From CAZAQB01 sp964487155 (GTDB taxonomy: Bacteria; Pseudomonadota; Gammaproteobacteria; Nitrococcales; Nitrococcaceae): a DNA stretch of 5,938 nucleotides. This document shows positions 1 through 5,853 of the stretch, in pieces. Location: assembly GCA_964487155.1 (NCBI GenBank), contig CAZAQB010000193.1:1-5938 (forward strand), in the 5' to 3' direction. How positions within the stretch are numbered: the first letter of the stretch is position 1; each line of letters opens with the position of its first letter. The position numbers were made by a program, and so were the translations under genes. The notes beneath the pieces were generated by a model, which had not been told where the DNA came from, ran no database searches, and was given only the letters and a program-made list of their open reading frames with translations.

Positions 1-97
1 AGGCCCGGAGCATGGTTGGCGCCGCACGCCATGAGCGGCGGAGAGAGCGATGAGGTGCGTGATTATTTTGTAAACACCCTCTCAGGAGTATGCCCAG
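1..97. other. Leader region upstream of the RAM-domain gene
   Basis: No gene can be supported here. Two of the three forward frames close early (TGA at 32-34 and at 51-53), so an upstream gene could end here, but the window gives too little to tell. The third frame stays open only by running into the next gene out of frame. The segment changes abruptly from GC-rich to AT-rich at about 60-78. The Shine-Dalgarno sequence of the next gene (AGGAG, 84-88) follows. I found no convincing -35/-10 pair; TATTTT at 64-69 has no recognisable -35 partner 17 bases upstream. Confidence 0.5.
60..90 (+). repeat. AT-rich repeat, left copy, inverted relative to 5788-5811
   Basis: The core ATTTTGTAAACACC at 65-78 is an exact reverse complement of 5796-5809. 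Allowing three small gaps (3, 1 and 3 bases), the match extends over 60-90 against 5788-5811, with every base of the right copy aligned. The copy stands out as AT-rich in a GC-rich setting and ends within the ribosome-binding site of the RAM gene. Two diverged copies of a dispersed repeat is the simplest reading; a shared operator or true terminal inverted repeats are alternatives. Confidence 0.7.
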
Positions 98-373
98 ATG
101 GTGACCGCGATCGTGTTGCTGAACGCCGCCCGAGGGCGGGTCAACGAGGTGGCCGAGACCCTGGCGGAGATCGACGGAGTCTCGGAAGTCTACTCGGTGG
201 GCGGGCGTTACGACCTGGTGGCCATCCTCCGGGTACCGGCCAACGAACAGCTCGCCGAACTGGTCACGACCCGGCTGCAGAACGTGGCGGGCATCGAGGA
301 CACCGAGACCCTCATCGCCTTCCGCGCCCAGTCACGGCACGACCTGGAGAGCATGTTCTCCATCGGCCTGTAG
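98..373 (+). CDS. Stand-alone Lrp/AsnC ligand-binding (RAM) domain protein
   Basis: This 91-residue protein matches the C-terminal effector-binding (RAM) domain of Lrp/AsnC regulators, without their N-terminal helix-turn-helix. The expected alpha-beta order is visible: strand 2-9, helix 13-25, strand 28-34, the hallmark GRYDLVAIL (36-44), helix 48-63, and the closing segment TETLIAFRAQSRHDLESMF (69-87). In the family this domain dimerises, often forms octamers, and binds amino acids at the dimer interface. Free-standing versions are known in bacteria and archaea. With no DNA-binding part it probably modulates a partner or senses a metabolite in the cytosol; the ligand is not predictable. The ATG at 98 follows AGGAG (84-88) with a 9-base spacer; an ATG at 90 is in another frame. 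The Sel1 gene begins 52 bases downstream on the same strand, so co-transcription is possible. The family call is firm and the role uncertain. Confidence 0.9.
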   Translation: MVTAIVLLNAARGRVNEVAETLAEIDGVSEVYSVGGRYDLVAILRVPANEQLAELVTTRLQNVAGIEDTETLIAFRAQSRHDLESMFSIGL

Positions 374-425
374 ATCCTGGGAGAGCACCGAGCTGGCATA
401 GCCAACATTCGACGGAGGGGTGACG

Positions 426-962
426 ATGCAATTCCACGCTGCCGCGGCGCGACGGCTGCTGTTGCTGGCCCTGGCGCTGCTGGCGCTGGTCGTGGCCGGC
501 CAGGCCCTGGCCCAGAACGACGAGACCGCTGCCTTCGAGGAGGCCGTGGCGAGCTACGAGGCGGGCGAGTATGAGAAGGCCGCCCGGCAGTACGGCGCGC
601 TGGCCGCGAAGGGTCACATGTCCGCGCAGTTCAACCTGGCCAACATGTACCGCGCCGGCGAGGGCGTGGAGCGCACCCCCGAACTGGCCGCCCGCTGGTT
701 CCGCGCTGCGGCCGAGCAGGGCCATGCCGGCGCTCAGAACGCCTTGGGGGTGCTCTACGCCATGGGCCAGGGGGTGGAACAGAGCGACGTGGAGGCCTAT
801 GCCTGGTTCAACGTGGCCGCCGCCCAGGGCAACGAGGTGGCCCAGAAGAACGCCGCCCGGGCGGACCAGATCATCAGCAAGGCCCATCGGGCAATGGCCG
901 AGCAGATGGCCGCCCAGTATTACCAGCTCTACGTCGAGCGGCTTCCGAACTCGGACCCCTGA
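426..962 (+). CDS. Exported Sel1-repeat (TPR-like) protein
   Basis: The 178-residue product starts with a classical Sec signal peptide: arginines 9-10, a leucine/alanine-rich core (11-24) and a probable signal peptidase I cut after QALA (29/30). The mature protein has a TPR-like helix pair (about 35-60, AVASYEAGEYEKAARQYGALA), then two clear Sel1 repeats at 64-99 and 100-135. Their signatures are AQFNLANMYRAGEGV and AQNALGVLYAMGQGV, followed by AARWFRAAAEQG and AYAWFNVAAAQG. A partial third repeat and a helical tail follow. Sel1 repeats form alpha-solenoids that bind proteins, so a periplasmic scaffold or adaptor role is likely, with partner unknown. ATG 426 is chosen over the in-frame GTG at 420 because GGAGG at 414-418 is 7 bases from the ATG but almost touches the GTG. 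The gene lies downstream of the RAM gene and converges with the hydrolase-OsmC gene 62 bases away. Confidence 0.9.
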   Translation: MQFHAAAARRLLLLALALLALVVAGQALAQNDETAAFEEAVASYEAGEYEKAARQYGALAAKGHMSAQFNLANMYRAGEGVERTPELAARWFRAAAEQGHAGAQNALGVLYAMGQGVEQSDVEAYAWFNVAAAQGNEVAQKNAARADQIISKAHRAMAEQMAAQYYQLYVERLPNSDP

Positions 963-1024
963 GCCGCTCCCAGGACGGCCGGCTGACGCCGGGCAGCTGA
1001 GTCCGACAGACTGCTAGTCGACTG
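963..1024. other. Convergent intergenic spacer with a weak GC hairpin
   Basis: This 62-base gap separates the ends of two convergent genes, where a bidirectional terminator would be expected. The only stem I see is CCGGC/GCCGG at 979-983 and 988-992 around a TGAC loop, with no T tract on either side. It is too weak to call a terminator. Confidence 0.3.
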
Positions 1025-1030
1025 CTAGTC
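1009..1030. repeat. Perfect 11-base tandem duplication across a stop codon
   Basis: GACTGCTAGTC occurs twice without a gap, at 1009-1019 and 1020-1030. The second copy contains the TAG stop (1025-1027, complement) and the last codon of the minus-strand hydrolase-OsmC gene. The first copy therefore lies in its 3' untranslated region and carries a second TAG in the other copy. It looks like a recent slippage duplication with no effect on the protein. Confidence 0.75.
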
Positions 1031-2272
1031 GCGCTCATCGCCGGTCTCCTCGGGGTCGGCCAGGCGGGTACGGACCTTGATCTCCGACTCCAGGGTGCGG
1101 TGCACCGGACAGCGGTCGGCGATCTCCAGCAGCCGTTGGCGCTGCTCGGCATCCAGCGGCCCGGCCAGGCGCAGTTCCCGCTGGATCTCGTCCACCTTGC
1201 CCTCGGCGGTTTCGCAGTCCAGGCAGTCGGAGACATGGACCTTGCGGTGGGCCAGCTCCACCGTGACTCCTTCCAGGGGCCAGCTCTTGCGATCCGCGTA
1301 CATGCGCAGAGTCATGCCGGTGCAGGCCCCGAGGCCGGCCAGCAGCAGCTCGTAGGGGCCCGGCCCGGTGTTGGTGCCGCCCACCGACTCCGGTTCGTCG
1401 GCCACCAGCGGGTGGCCATTGGCGAGGATCTCCGAGCGGTAGCCCGAGGCCCCGGTCTGCACCACCACCCGGTTGTCCGCCGGGTCCGGGCGCCGGCGCT
1501 GCTCCCGGGGCACATCCAGGTACTTGCTGGCCCAGGCGGCGATCACGGTGCCGGCATATTCGGCGTCCCGCGGGTCGCTCAGCAGGTGATCGGCCCGGTC
1601 CAGGGAGACGAAGCTCTTGGGGTGCTTGGCCTGGCCGAAGATGCGCGTGGCGTTGTCCACGTCCACCTGGCGGTCGAGCGGGGCGTGGAGCACCAGCAGC
1701 GGCTTGCGCAGATCCCGAATCTCCCGCTCCATGTGCTCGCCGTCCAGATCCTCCAGGAAGCGCCGGCCGATGCGAAAACGCCGCCCTGCCAGGGACACCT
1801 CCGCCGAACCCTGCTGCTCGATGGTCTCCCGGCTGCCCTCCAACATGGCCAGCACATGGCCCGGCTCCGCCGGGGCGGCCACGGTGGCTACCGCCCGGAC
1901 CTCCGGCAGCCGGTGGGCCGCCTGCAGCACAGCCGCCCCGCCCAGGGAGTGGCCCAGCAGGATCTGAGGCGCCTGATGCTCCTGTTCCAGGTAGCCAGCC
2001 GCCGCCACCAGGTCGTCCACGTTGCTGCTGAAATCGGTGTCGGCAAAGTCTCCCTCGCTCTCTCCCAGGCCGGTGAAGTCGAAGCGCAGCACCGCGATGC
2101 CCCGGGCGGTGAGTGCCCGGCTGATCCGGGTGGCGGCCTTCAGGTTCTTGCCGCAGGTGAAGCAGTGGGCGAACAGGGCGTAGGCCATCACCACCCCGTC
2201 CACCGGCAGGTCCAGGCGGGCGGCCAGCCGCTGGCCGGATTCATTCTCGAAATCCAGGCGTTCGGTCTGCAT
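1025..2272 (-). CDS. Bifunctional alpha/beta hydrolase / OsmC family protein
   Basis: This 415-residue protein is a known two-domain fusion. Residues 1-255 form a serine alpha/beta hydrolase: FAHCFTCGKN (34-43) near the oxyanion site, nucleophile elbow GHSLGG with Ser109, probable acid Asp200 in HAPLD, and catalytic His229 in RADHLL. Residues 268-405 form an OsmC/Ohr-type domain with redox cysteines Cys317 (GACTGM) and Cys388 (RCPVHR). OsmC proteins reduce organic hydroperoxides through such a cysteine pair. A second pair, Cys350 and Cys353 (DCLDC), resembles a motif I recall from this fusion subfamily. The hydrolase substrate is unknown; an ester or a peroxidised acyl compound is a guess. 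There is no signal peptide, so it is probably cytosolic. The start is supported by AAAGGAG (complement of 2280-2286), 7 bases before the ATG. It is divergent from the DUF488 gene. All expected catalytic residues are present. Confidence 0.95.
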   Translation of the reverse strand: MQTERLDFENESGQRLAARLDLPVDGVVMAYALFAHCFTCGKNLKAATRISRALTARGIAVLRFDFTGLGESEGDFADTDFSSNVDDLVAAAGYLEQEHQAPQILLGHSLGGAAVLQAAHRLPEVRAVATVAAPAEPGHVLAMLEGSRETIEQQGSAEVSLAGRRFRIGRRFLEDLDGEHMEREIRDLRKPLLVLHAPLDRQVDVDNATRIFGQAKHPKSFVSLDRADHLLSDPRDAEYAGTVIAAWASKYLDVPREQRRRPDPADNRVVVQTGASGYRSEILANGHPLVADEPESVGGTNTGPGPYELLLAGLGACTGMTLRMYADRKSWPLEGVTVELAHRKVHVSDCLDCETAEGKVDEIQRELRLAGPLDAEQRQRLLEIADRCPVHRTLESEIKVRTRLADPEETGDERD

Positions 2273-2325
2273 CGACGGGCTCCTTTAGACTTGGGTCAAG
2301 GATAGTGTGTGATCGGAGGTCGCTC
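2273..2325. promoter_or_regulatory. Divergent promoter region with a short dyad
   Basis: These 53 bases separate the two divergent starts and must contain the 5' signals of at least one gene unless transcription starts inside a neighbour. Both ribosome-binding sites are visible: AAAGGAG for the minus-strand gene (complement of 2280-2286) and GGAGG at 2315-2319 for the plus-strand gene. Between them CTTGGGTCAAG (2290-2300) is a perfect dyad with 4-base arms around GGT, a possible operator. No sigma-70 hexamer pair with normal spacing was found on either strand. Confidence 0.4.
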
Positions 2326-2715
2326 ATGACCAATACGCGACAGACGCTGCTCGGCATACGCCGCGTCTACGATCCGCCGCTCCCGGGCGAGGGCGCTCGC
2401 GTGCTGGTGGACCGCGTCTGGCCCCGGGGCGTGCGCAAGGCGGACCTGGAACTGGACGCCTGGCGCCGGAATCTCGCACCCTCGGCGGAACTGCGCCGCT
2501 GGTTCGGTCACGATCCGGCCCGCTGGGAGGAGTTCCAGCGCCGCTACGCGGCCGAGCTGGAGGAGCGTCAGGCCGATCTGGACAGCCTGGTCGCTCTGGC
2601 CCGGGAGCGGGGGTTGACCCTGCTCTATGGTGCCCGCGACCGGCGGCACAACAATGCCGAGGCCCTGCGGCGAGTGCTGCTGGCGCGCCTGGACAACAGT
2701 AGCCCAACGCCTTGA
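2326..2715 (+). CDS. DUF488 family protein (YeaO-like)
   Basis: The 129-residue protein shows the conserved blocks of the DUF488/YeaO family: RVYDPP (13-18), VDRVWPRG (28-35), a WFGHD block (59-63), RWEEFQRRY (66-74), LLYGARD (99-105) and HNNA (108-111). The length matches E. coli YeaO-type proteins. The function is not established; some databases carry an unreliable uroporphyrin methyltransferase label that I do not adopt. The conserved Arg, Asp and His residues could form an active or nucleic-acid/phosphate-binding site, but that is inference. No signal peptide or membrane segment is visible. ATG 2326 is preferred over the in-frame GTG at 2305 because GGAGG (2315-2319) sits 6 bases before it and the family match starts just after it. 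It is divergent from the hydrolase-OsmC gene and 127 bases upstream of the DUF349 gene, which it may be co-transcribed with. Confidence 0.92.
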   Translation: MTNTRQTLLGIRRVYDPPLPGEGARVLVDRVWPRGVRKADLELDAWRRNLAPSAELRRWFGHDPARWEEFQRRYAAELEERQADLDSLVALARERGLTLLYGARDRRHNNAEALRRVLLARLDNSSPTP

Positions 2716-2731
2716 GGCCTGCTGTCGGGAC

Positions 2732-2760
2732 TTGGCGACGCCCGGCCGCTGGCACACAAT
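2732..2760 (+). promoter_or_regulatory. Candidate sigma-70 promoter for the DUF349 gene
   Basis: TTGGCG (2732-2737) and CACAAT (2755-2760) each match four of six consensus bases and are exactly 17 bases apart. They begin 16 bases after the DUF488 stop. Transcription would give a leader of roughly 75 bases. That leader contains a GGGCC/GGCCC stem (2794-2798 with 2802-2806) and the hairpin at 2817-2831. The call rests on hexamer similarity alone, in GC-rich DNA where chance matches occur. Confidence 0.35.
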
Positions 2761-2816
2761 CGACACCGCACCCGCCGGTGCCCTCATGAGGCCGGGCCTT
2801 TGGCCCCGCTGCAACA

Positions 2817-2831
2817 CGGTAGCTTCTACCG
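2817..2831 (+). promoter_or_regulatory. Hairpin touching the DUF349 ribosome-binding site
   Basis: CGGTAG (2817-2822) and CTACCG (2826-2831) form a perfect 6-base stem with a CTT loop. The last stem base, G2831, is also the first base of the Shine-Dalgarno GGAGA (2831-2835). The hairpin could reduce ribosome access or simply fix the spacing upstream of it. The structure is visible in the sequence; a regulatory effect is inference. Confidence 0.4.
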
Positions 2832-2842
2832 GAGACCCCGAG

Positions 2843-5623
2843 ATGCTGGACCGCTTCCGCAAGCCCCGCTGGCGCAGCCGCGACCCCGAGACCCGGCGCA
2901 AGGCCGTCATGGAACTGTCCCCCGGCCACCCCGAGCAGCGCCAGTTGCTGTGGGACCTGGCCTCCGCCGATCCCGATCCCTCGGTGCGCGGCGCCGCCGT
3001 CAAGCGGCTTCCCGACCTCGCCAGCCTGCGCGGCCGAATGCGCGACGATGATGATGCCCAGGTGCGGGAGACCGCCGCTCTGCGTTACCGGCAGTTGCTG
3101 GTAGGGGGCAGCGATGCCGATCCTCTGGAGCGCCGCCTCGCCGAACTGGCGCAATGCCAGGATCCGGCCCTGCTGGCTCACCTGGCCCGGGCCGCCCGGG
3201 AAGAAGCCCTGCGGCTGGCGGCCATGGAGCGGCTGAATGACCCCGGCGTGCTGGAGGAGGCCGCGCTGCACGATTCGGTCGCCCGGGTGCGGCTGGCCGC
3301 GGTGGAGCGGCTGCATGACCCGGAGCGCCTGGAGAAGGTCGCCCGGGGAGCCCGCGGCAGCGATGCCCGGGTGGCCCGGGTGGCCCGCGACCGCCTGGAT
3401 GCACAGCTCCGTGACCGGCAGCACCAGCAGGCGGTGGACGCCGAGGCCGCAGCCGTCTGCGAGGCGCTGGAGGCCCTGGTGGCCGAGCACGCCTGGAGCG
3501 CCGAGTCCGAGGCGCGCCGGCGGCGCCTGCAGAACCGCTGGGGAAGGCTCACCGGCACTCCGGAGGCCCTCCTGGCGCAGCGCTACGCCGCCGCTGAGGA
3601 GGCGATCAATGCCCGGCTGCAGCAGCTGGAGGAGGCCCGGGCTCGGGCGCCCGACCCGGCGGTTCTGGCCGCGGATCTGCTGGCGGAGCTGGAGGCCGGC
3701 GAGCCCCAGGCCGCTCAGCTGGCGCATTGCCGGGCACGCCTGGAGACCTTGCTGCCGGAAGCCTGGCAGGCGCCGCCGCCGGAACTGCAGGCTCTTGAGC
3801 AGCGCTTGCATGCCCTGGACCGGTTGCTGGCGCACCGCGACGCCCTGGCCGCCATCCTGGAGGCGGGTGAGGATCCCTCGGAGGCACTGCGCCAGATCGA
3901 CTGGCCCGCCGACCTGCCGGCTCCGGAACTGCTGGGCCGAGCGGCGGAGCAGATCGCGCGTCAGGAAACCGAGGCGCCGGAGCCGGAATCGCCCGCCCCG
4001 CGGCGGGAGGAACCGTCCGCTGCCGATGCCGGCCGGCTGGAGAGCCTGGGGAGCCACCTGGACGAGCTCTCGGCGCACCTGGACGAGGGCCGGCTGCGGC
4101 CGGCCCGGCGGGTGCTCAAGCAGTGCCAGTCCCTGGTGGACGCCCTGGAACGACCCCTGCCGGCGCGCTTCGAGCGCCGCCTGCAGCGGGCCCGGGCCCG
4201 GGTGGGCGAGCTCCAGGACTGGCGGCGCTTCGCCATCCTGCCCAAGCAGCAGGAGCTCTGTGAGCAGATGGAGGCGCTGGCGGCCCGGGATGACCTGGAA
4301 CCGCCGGAGCGCGCGCGCCTGGTGCACGAGTTGCAGGAGGCGTGGAAAGCCACCGGCGGATCCGATTCGCCCCAGTCCCGCCAGCTCTGGGAGCGCTTCC
4401 GGCGCTCCGGCGAGTCGGCCTTCGAGCCGTGCAAGGCCTACTTCGCCGAGGAGGCGGAACGCCGCCGCCGCAATTTGGAGGAGCGGACCCGGATCTGCGA
4501 ACAGCTGGAGCGCTTCGTGACCGATGCCGACTGGTCGGCCATGGAACTGCATGCCCTGGAGGAGATCCGCAACACGGCCAGGGAGGAGTGGCGCAGCTTC
4601 GCTCCTGTCGACCGGCGGGCCGGCAAGCCGCTGGCCCAGCGCTTCGATGCCCTGCTGGAGCAGATCAGCGCGCAGCTCTCGGCCCGGCGCAAGGAGAACC
4701 GGGACGCCAAGGCCGCCCTGGTGGCCGAAGCCCAGGCCCTGCTGGGCCGGGACGACCCGATGGCCGCGACCCGGGAGGCCAAGACCCTGCAACAGCGCTG
4801 GAAGGCGGTGGGTTCGGCCGGCGCGCGCCGCGACCGTGCTCTGTGGAAAGACTTCCGAGCTGCCTGTGACGAACTTTTCGCCCGCCGCGACCAGGCCCGG
4901 GATGCCGCCCGGGCCCAGCGCGAGGCCGCGCGCCACGAGGCCGAGGAAGTCTGTGCCCAGCTGGAGGCCCTCACCGGCCAGGCGCAGACGGCCGAGGCGC
5001 TGGCGGGAGAGTTCGCCGAACTCAGGCGGCGCTTCGATGCTCTGGAAAGCCAGGTGAAGGGGGACCGGCAGAGCCTCATGGAGCGCTGGCGCCGCGCCTG
5101 CCGGAGCGCCGAGCAGCGGCTCGCGGCGGTGGACCGGGATCGGCGCCAGGATCAGCTGGAGTTGCTCTGCCGGCGCGCGGCCCTGTGTGAGGCGGCGGAG
5201 CGGGCGGCGGCCCAGGCGGACGAAGGCCTCGCCCCAGCCCTGGAGGCCCTGCGCACCGAGTGGGGCGAGGGCCAGGAGGTACCCGCGCCGCTGGCCGAGC
5301 CCCTGGAGGCCAGGCGCCAGGCCCTGCTGGATGACGCTGCGCCGGGTATGCCGCCCGGCAGCGACGACCGGTCGGTGAGGCTGCGCGAACTGTGCGTGCG
5401 CCTGGAGATCCTCGGTGGCCTGGACTCTCCGACGGAGGACGGCGCCCTGCGCATGAGTCTGCAGGTGGAGCGCCTGTCCAGCGGCATGGGCCGGGGCGAG
5501 CGGGAACAGCCGGCCCAGGAGGCCCGGCGCCTGGCCGCCGAGTGGCTCGGCTTCGGCCCGGCCCGGCGGGAAGCCGACCCCCTGGCCGGACGCTTCTTCA
5601 GCGCCCTCGAGCGGCTGCTGTAG
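2843..5623 (+). CDS. Large HEAT-repeat / DUF349 domain protein
   Basis: The 926-residue, mostly helical protein has HEAT-like repeats at about 34-86 and 107-185 (for example DPSVRGAAVKRLPDLASL and VRLAAVERLHDPERLEKVA). A charged helical region with a Pro/Glu-rich linker (about 375-392) follows. The C-terminal half holds DUF349 repeats at about 460-535, 543-612 and 617-685, marked by tryptophans W501, W583 and W653 and LWxxF/LWKDF motifs; a diverged copy near 695-760 (W749) is likely. The rest is Arg/Glu/Ala-rich helix, consistent with coiled coil. There is no signal peptide or membrane segment, so it is cytosolic. DUF349 proteins have no settled function; a scaffold or nucleic-acid/ribosome-associated role is speculation. 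ATG 2843 is chosen because GGAGA (2831-2835) precedes it and residues before it are translation of the intergenic gap. Very high GC leaves long antisense frames open. Confidence 0.92.
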   Translation: MLDRFRKPRWRSRDPETRRKAVMELSPGHPEQRQLLWDLASADPDPSVRGAAVKRLPDLASLRGRMRDDDDAQVRETAALRYRQLLVGGSDADPLERRLAELAQCQDPALLAHLARAAREEALRLAAMERLNDPGVLEEAALHDSVARVRLAAVERLHDPERLEKVARGARGSDARVARVARDRLDAQLRDRQHQQAVDAEAAAVCEALEALVAEHAWSAESEARRRRLQNRWGRLTGTPEALLAQRYAAAEEAINARLQQLEEARARAPDPAVLAADLLAELEAGEPQAAQLAHCRARLETLLPEAWQAPPPELQALEQRLHALDRLLAHRDALAAILEAGEDPSEALRQIDWPADLPAPELLGRAAEQIARQETEAPEPESPAPRREEPSAADAGRLESLGSHLDELSAHLDEGRLRPARRVLKQCQSLVDALERPLPARFERRLQRARARVGELQDWRRFAILPKQQELCEQMEALAARDDLEPPERARLVHELQEAWKATGGSDSPQSRQLWERFRRSGESAFEPCKAYFAEEAERRRRNLEERTRICEQLERFVTDADWSAMELHALEEIRNTAREEWRSFAPVDRRAGKPLAQRFDALLEQISAQLSARRKENRDAKAALVAEAQALLGRDDPMAATREAKTLQQRWKAVGSAGARRDRALWKDFRAACDELFARRDQARDAARAQREAARHEAEEVCAQLEALTGQAQTAEALAGEFAELRRRFDALESQVKGDRQSLMERWRRACRSAEQRLAAVDRDRRQDQLELLCRRAALCEAAERAAAQADEGLAPALEALRTEWGEGQEVPAPLAEPLEARRQALLDDAAPGMPPGSDDRSVRLRELCVRLEILGGLDSPTEDGALRMSLQVERLSSGMGRGEREQPAQEARRLAAEWLGFGPARREADPLAGRFFSALERLL

Positions 5624-5634
5624 GGGGCGCCCGG

Positions 5635-5649
5635 CCGCGCCAGGCGCGG
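5635..5649 (+). terminator. GC hairpin after the DUF349 gene, possible terminator
   Basis: CCGCGC (5635-5640) pairs with GCGCGG (5644-5649) around a CAG loop, beginning 12 bases after the stop codon. There is no T run after it, so a classical intrinsic terminator is not supported. It may still protect the 3' end or act as a U-less terminator in a GC-rich genome. Confidence 0.3.
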
Positions 5650-5656
5650 TGCCGAG

Positions 5657-5697
5657 CGAAGCCGCTGTAGGGTGGGCAGAGCGCAGCGAAGCCCACC
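5657..5697 (+). repeat. Dispersed palindromic element, GTAGGG type, copy 1
   Basis: A lead-in CGAAGCCGCTGTAGGG (5657-5672) runs into a perfect 7-base palindrome, GGTGGGC (5671-5677) and GCCCACC (5691-5697), around a 13-base loop. The 9-mer AGCGAAGCC occurs at 5655-5663 and again at 5685-5693, so the loop repeats the lead-in. Elements beginning GTAGGGTGGGC and ending GCCCACC are, from memory, common intergenic repeats in many bacteria. A second member lies at 5854-5891. Confidence 0.65.
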
Positions 5698-5712
5698 ACC
5701 GTGTCTGGCAAA

Positions 5713-5741
5713 GGACTGAGTGAAAAGGACTGAGGACTGAG
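5713..5741 (+). repeat. Cluster of three GGACTGAG units
   Basis: GGACTGAG occurs at 5713-5720, 5727-5734 and 5734-5741, the last two sharing one base. Downstream, CTCAGTACTCAG (5783-5794) is the reverse-complement version of the same unit doubled. CTGAGTA at 5737-5743 could pair with TACTCAG at 5788-5794 to form a 7-base stem enclosing 44 bases. The inverted units directly adjoin the AT-rich repeat, so these may be parts of one composite repeat. Confidence 0.6.
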
Positions 5742-5787
5742 TAGAAGAGGGGGGGCTCGACACACGCCCGGCCGAGGTCACGCTCAG

Positions 5788-5811
5788 TACTCAGAGGTGT
5801 TTACAAAATCA
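5788..5811 (-). repeat. AT-rich repeat, right copy, inverted relative to 60-90
   Basis: GGTGTTTACAAAAT at 5796-5809 is the exact reverse complement of 65-78, and the gapped match covers 5788-5811. It is joined to CTCAGTACTCAG (5783-5794), which ties it to the GGACTGAG cluster. No start codon or gene with a visible ribosome-binding site follows it in either direction close by, unlike the left copy. Confidence 0.7.
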
Positions 5812-5853
5812 GGCGCGCCGGAGCGCGGGGTAGAGGTCCCGCCCGGCGCCGTC

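Noticed and set aside
16..423. 135-codon frame over the RAM-domain gene
   Set aside because: It overlaps the RAM gene out of frame, is Arg/Gly/Pro-rich and has no domain.
1100..2305. 401-codon plus-strand frame opposite the hydrolase-OsmC gene
   Set aside because: It shows no recognisable domain, while the opposite strand encodes a complete two-domain enzyme with all catalytic residues.
2627..2842. N-terminal extension of the DUF349 gene into the DUF488 gene
   Set aside because: The extra 72 residues overlap DUF488 out of frame, and a good ribosome-binding site precedes ATG 2843, where the natural protein start lies.
2324..4936. 870-codon open frame on the minus strand opposite the DUF349 gene
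   Set aside because: Its translation is a low-complexity Gly/Pro/Leu/Arg/Gln mix with no domain, and it crosses the DUF488 gene and the intergenic gap. It is the antisense shadow of GC-rich Ala/Arg/Glu/Leu codons.
5713..5794. CRISPR array
   Set aside because: The units are only 8 bases, spacing is irregular (two overlap), and there are no spacers of normal length.
60..5811. A composite transposon bounded by the inverted repeats
   Set aside because: There is no transposase, integrase or resolvase between them and I see no target-site duplication. The cargo is ordinary chromosomal genes, and the right copy sits among other dispersed repeats.
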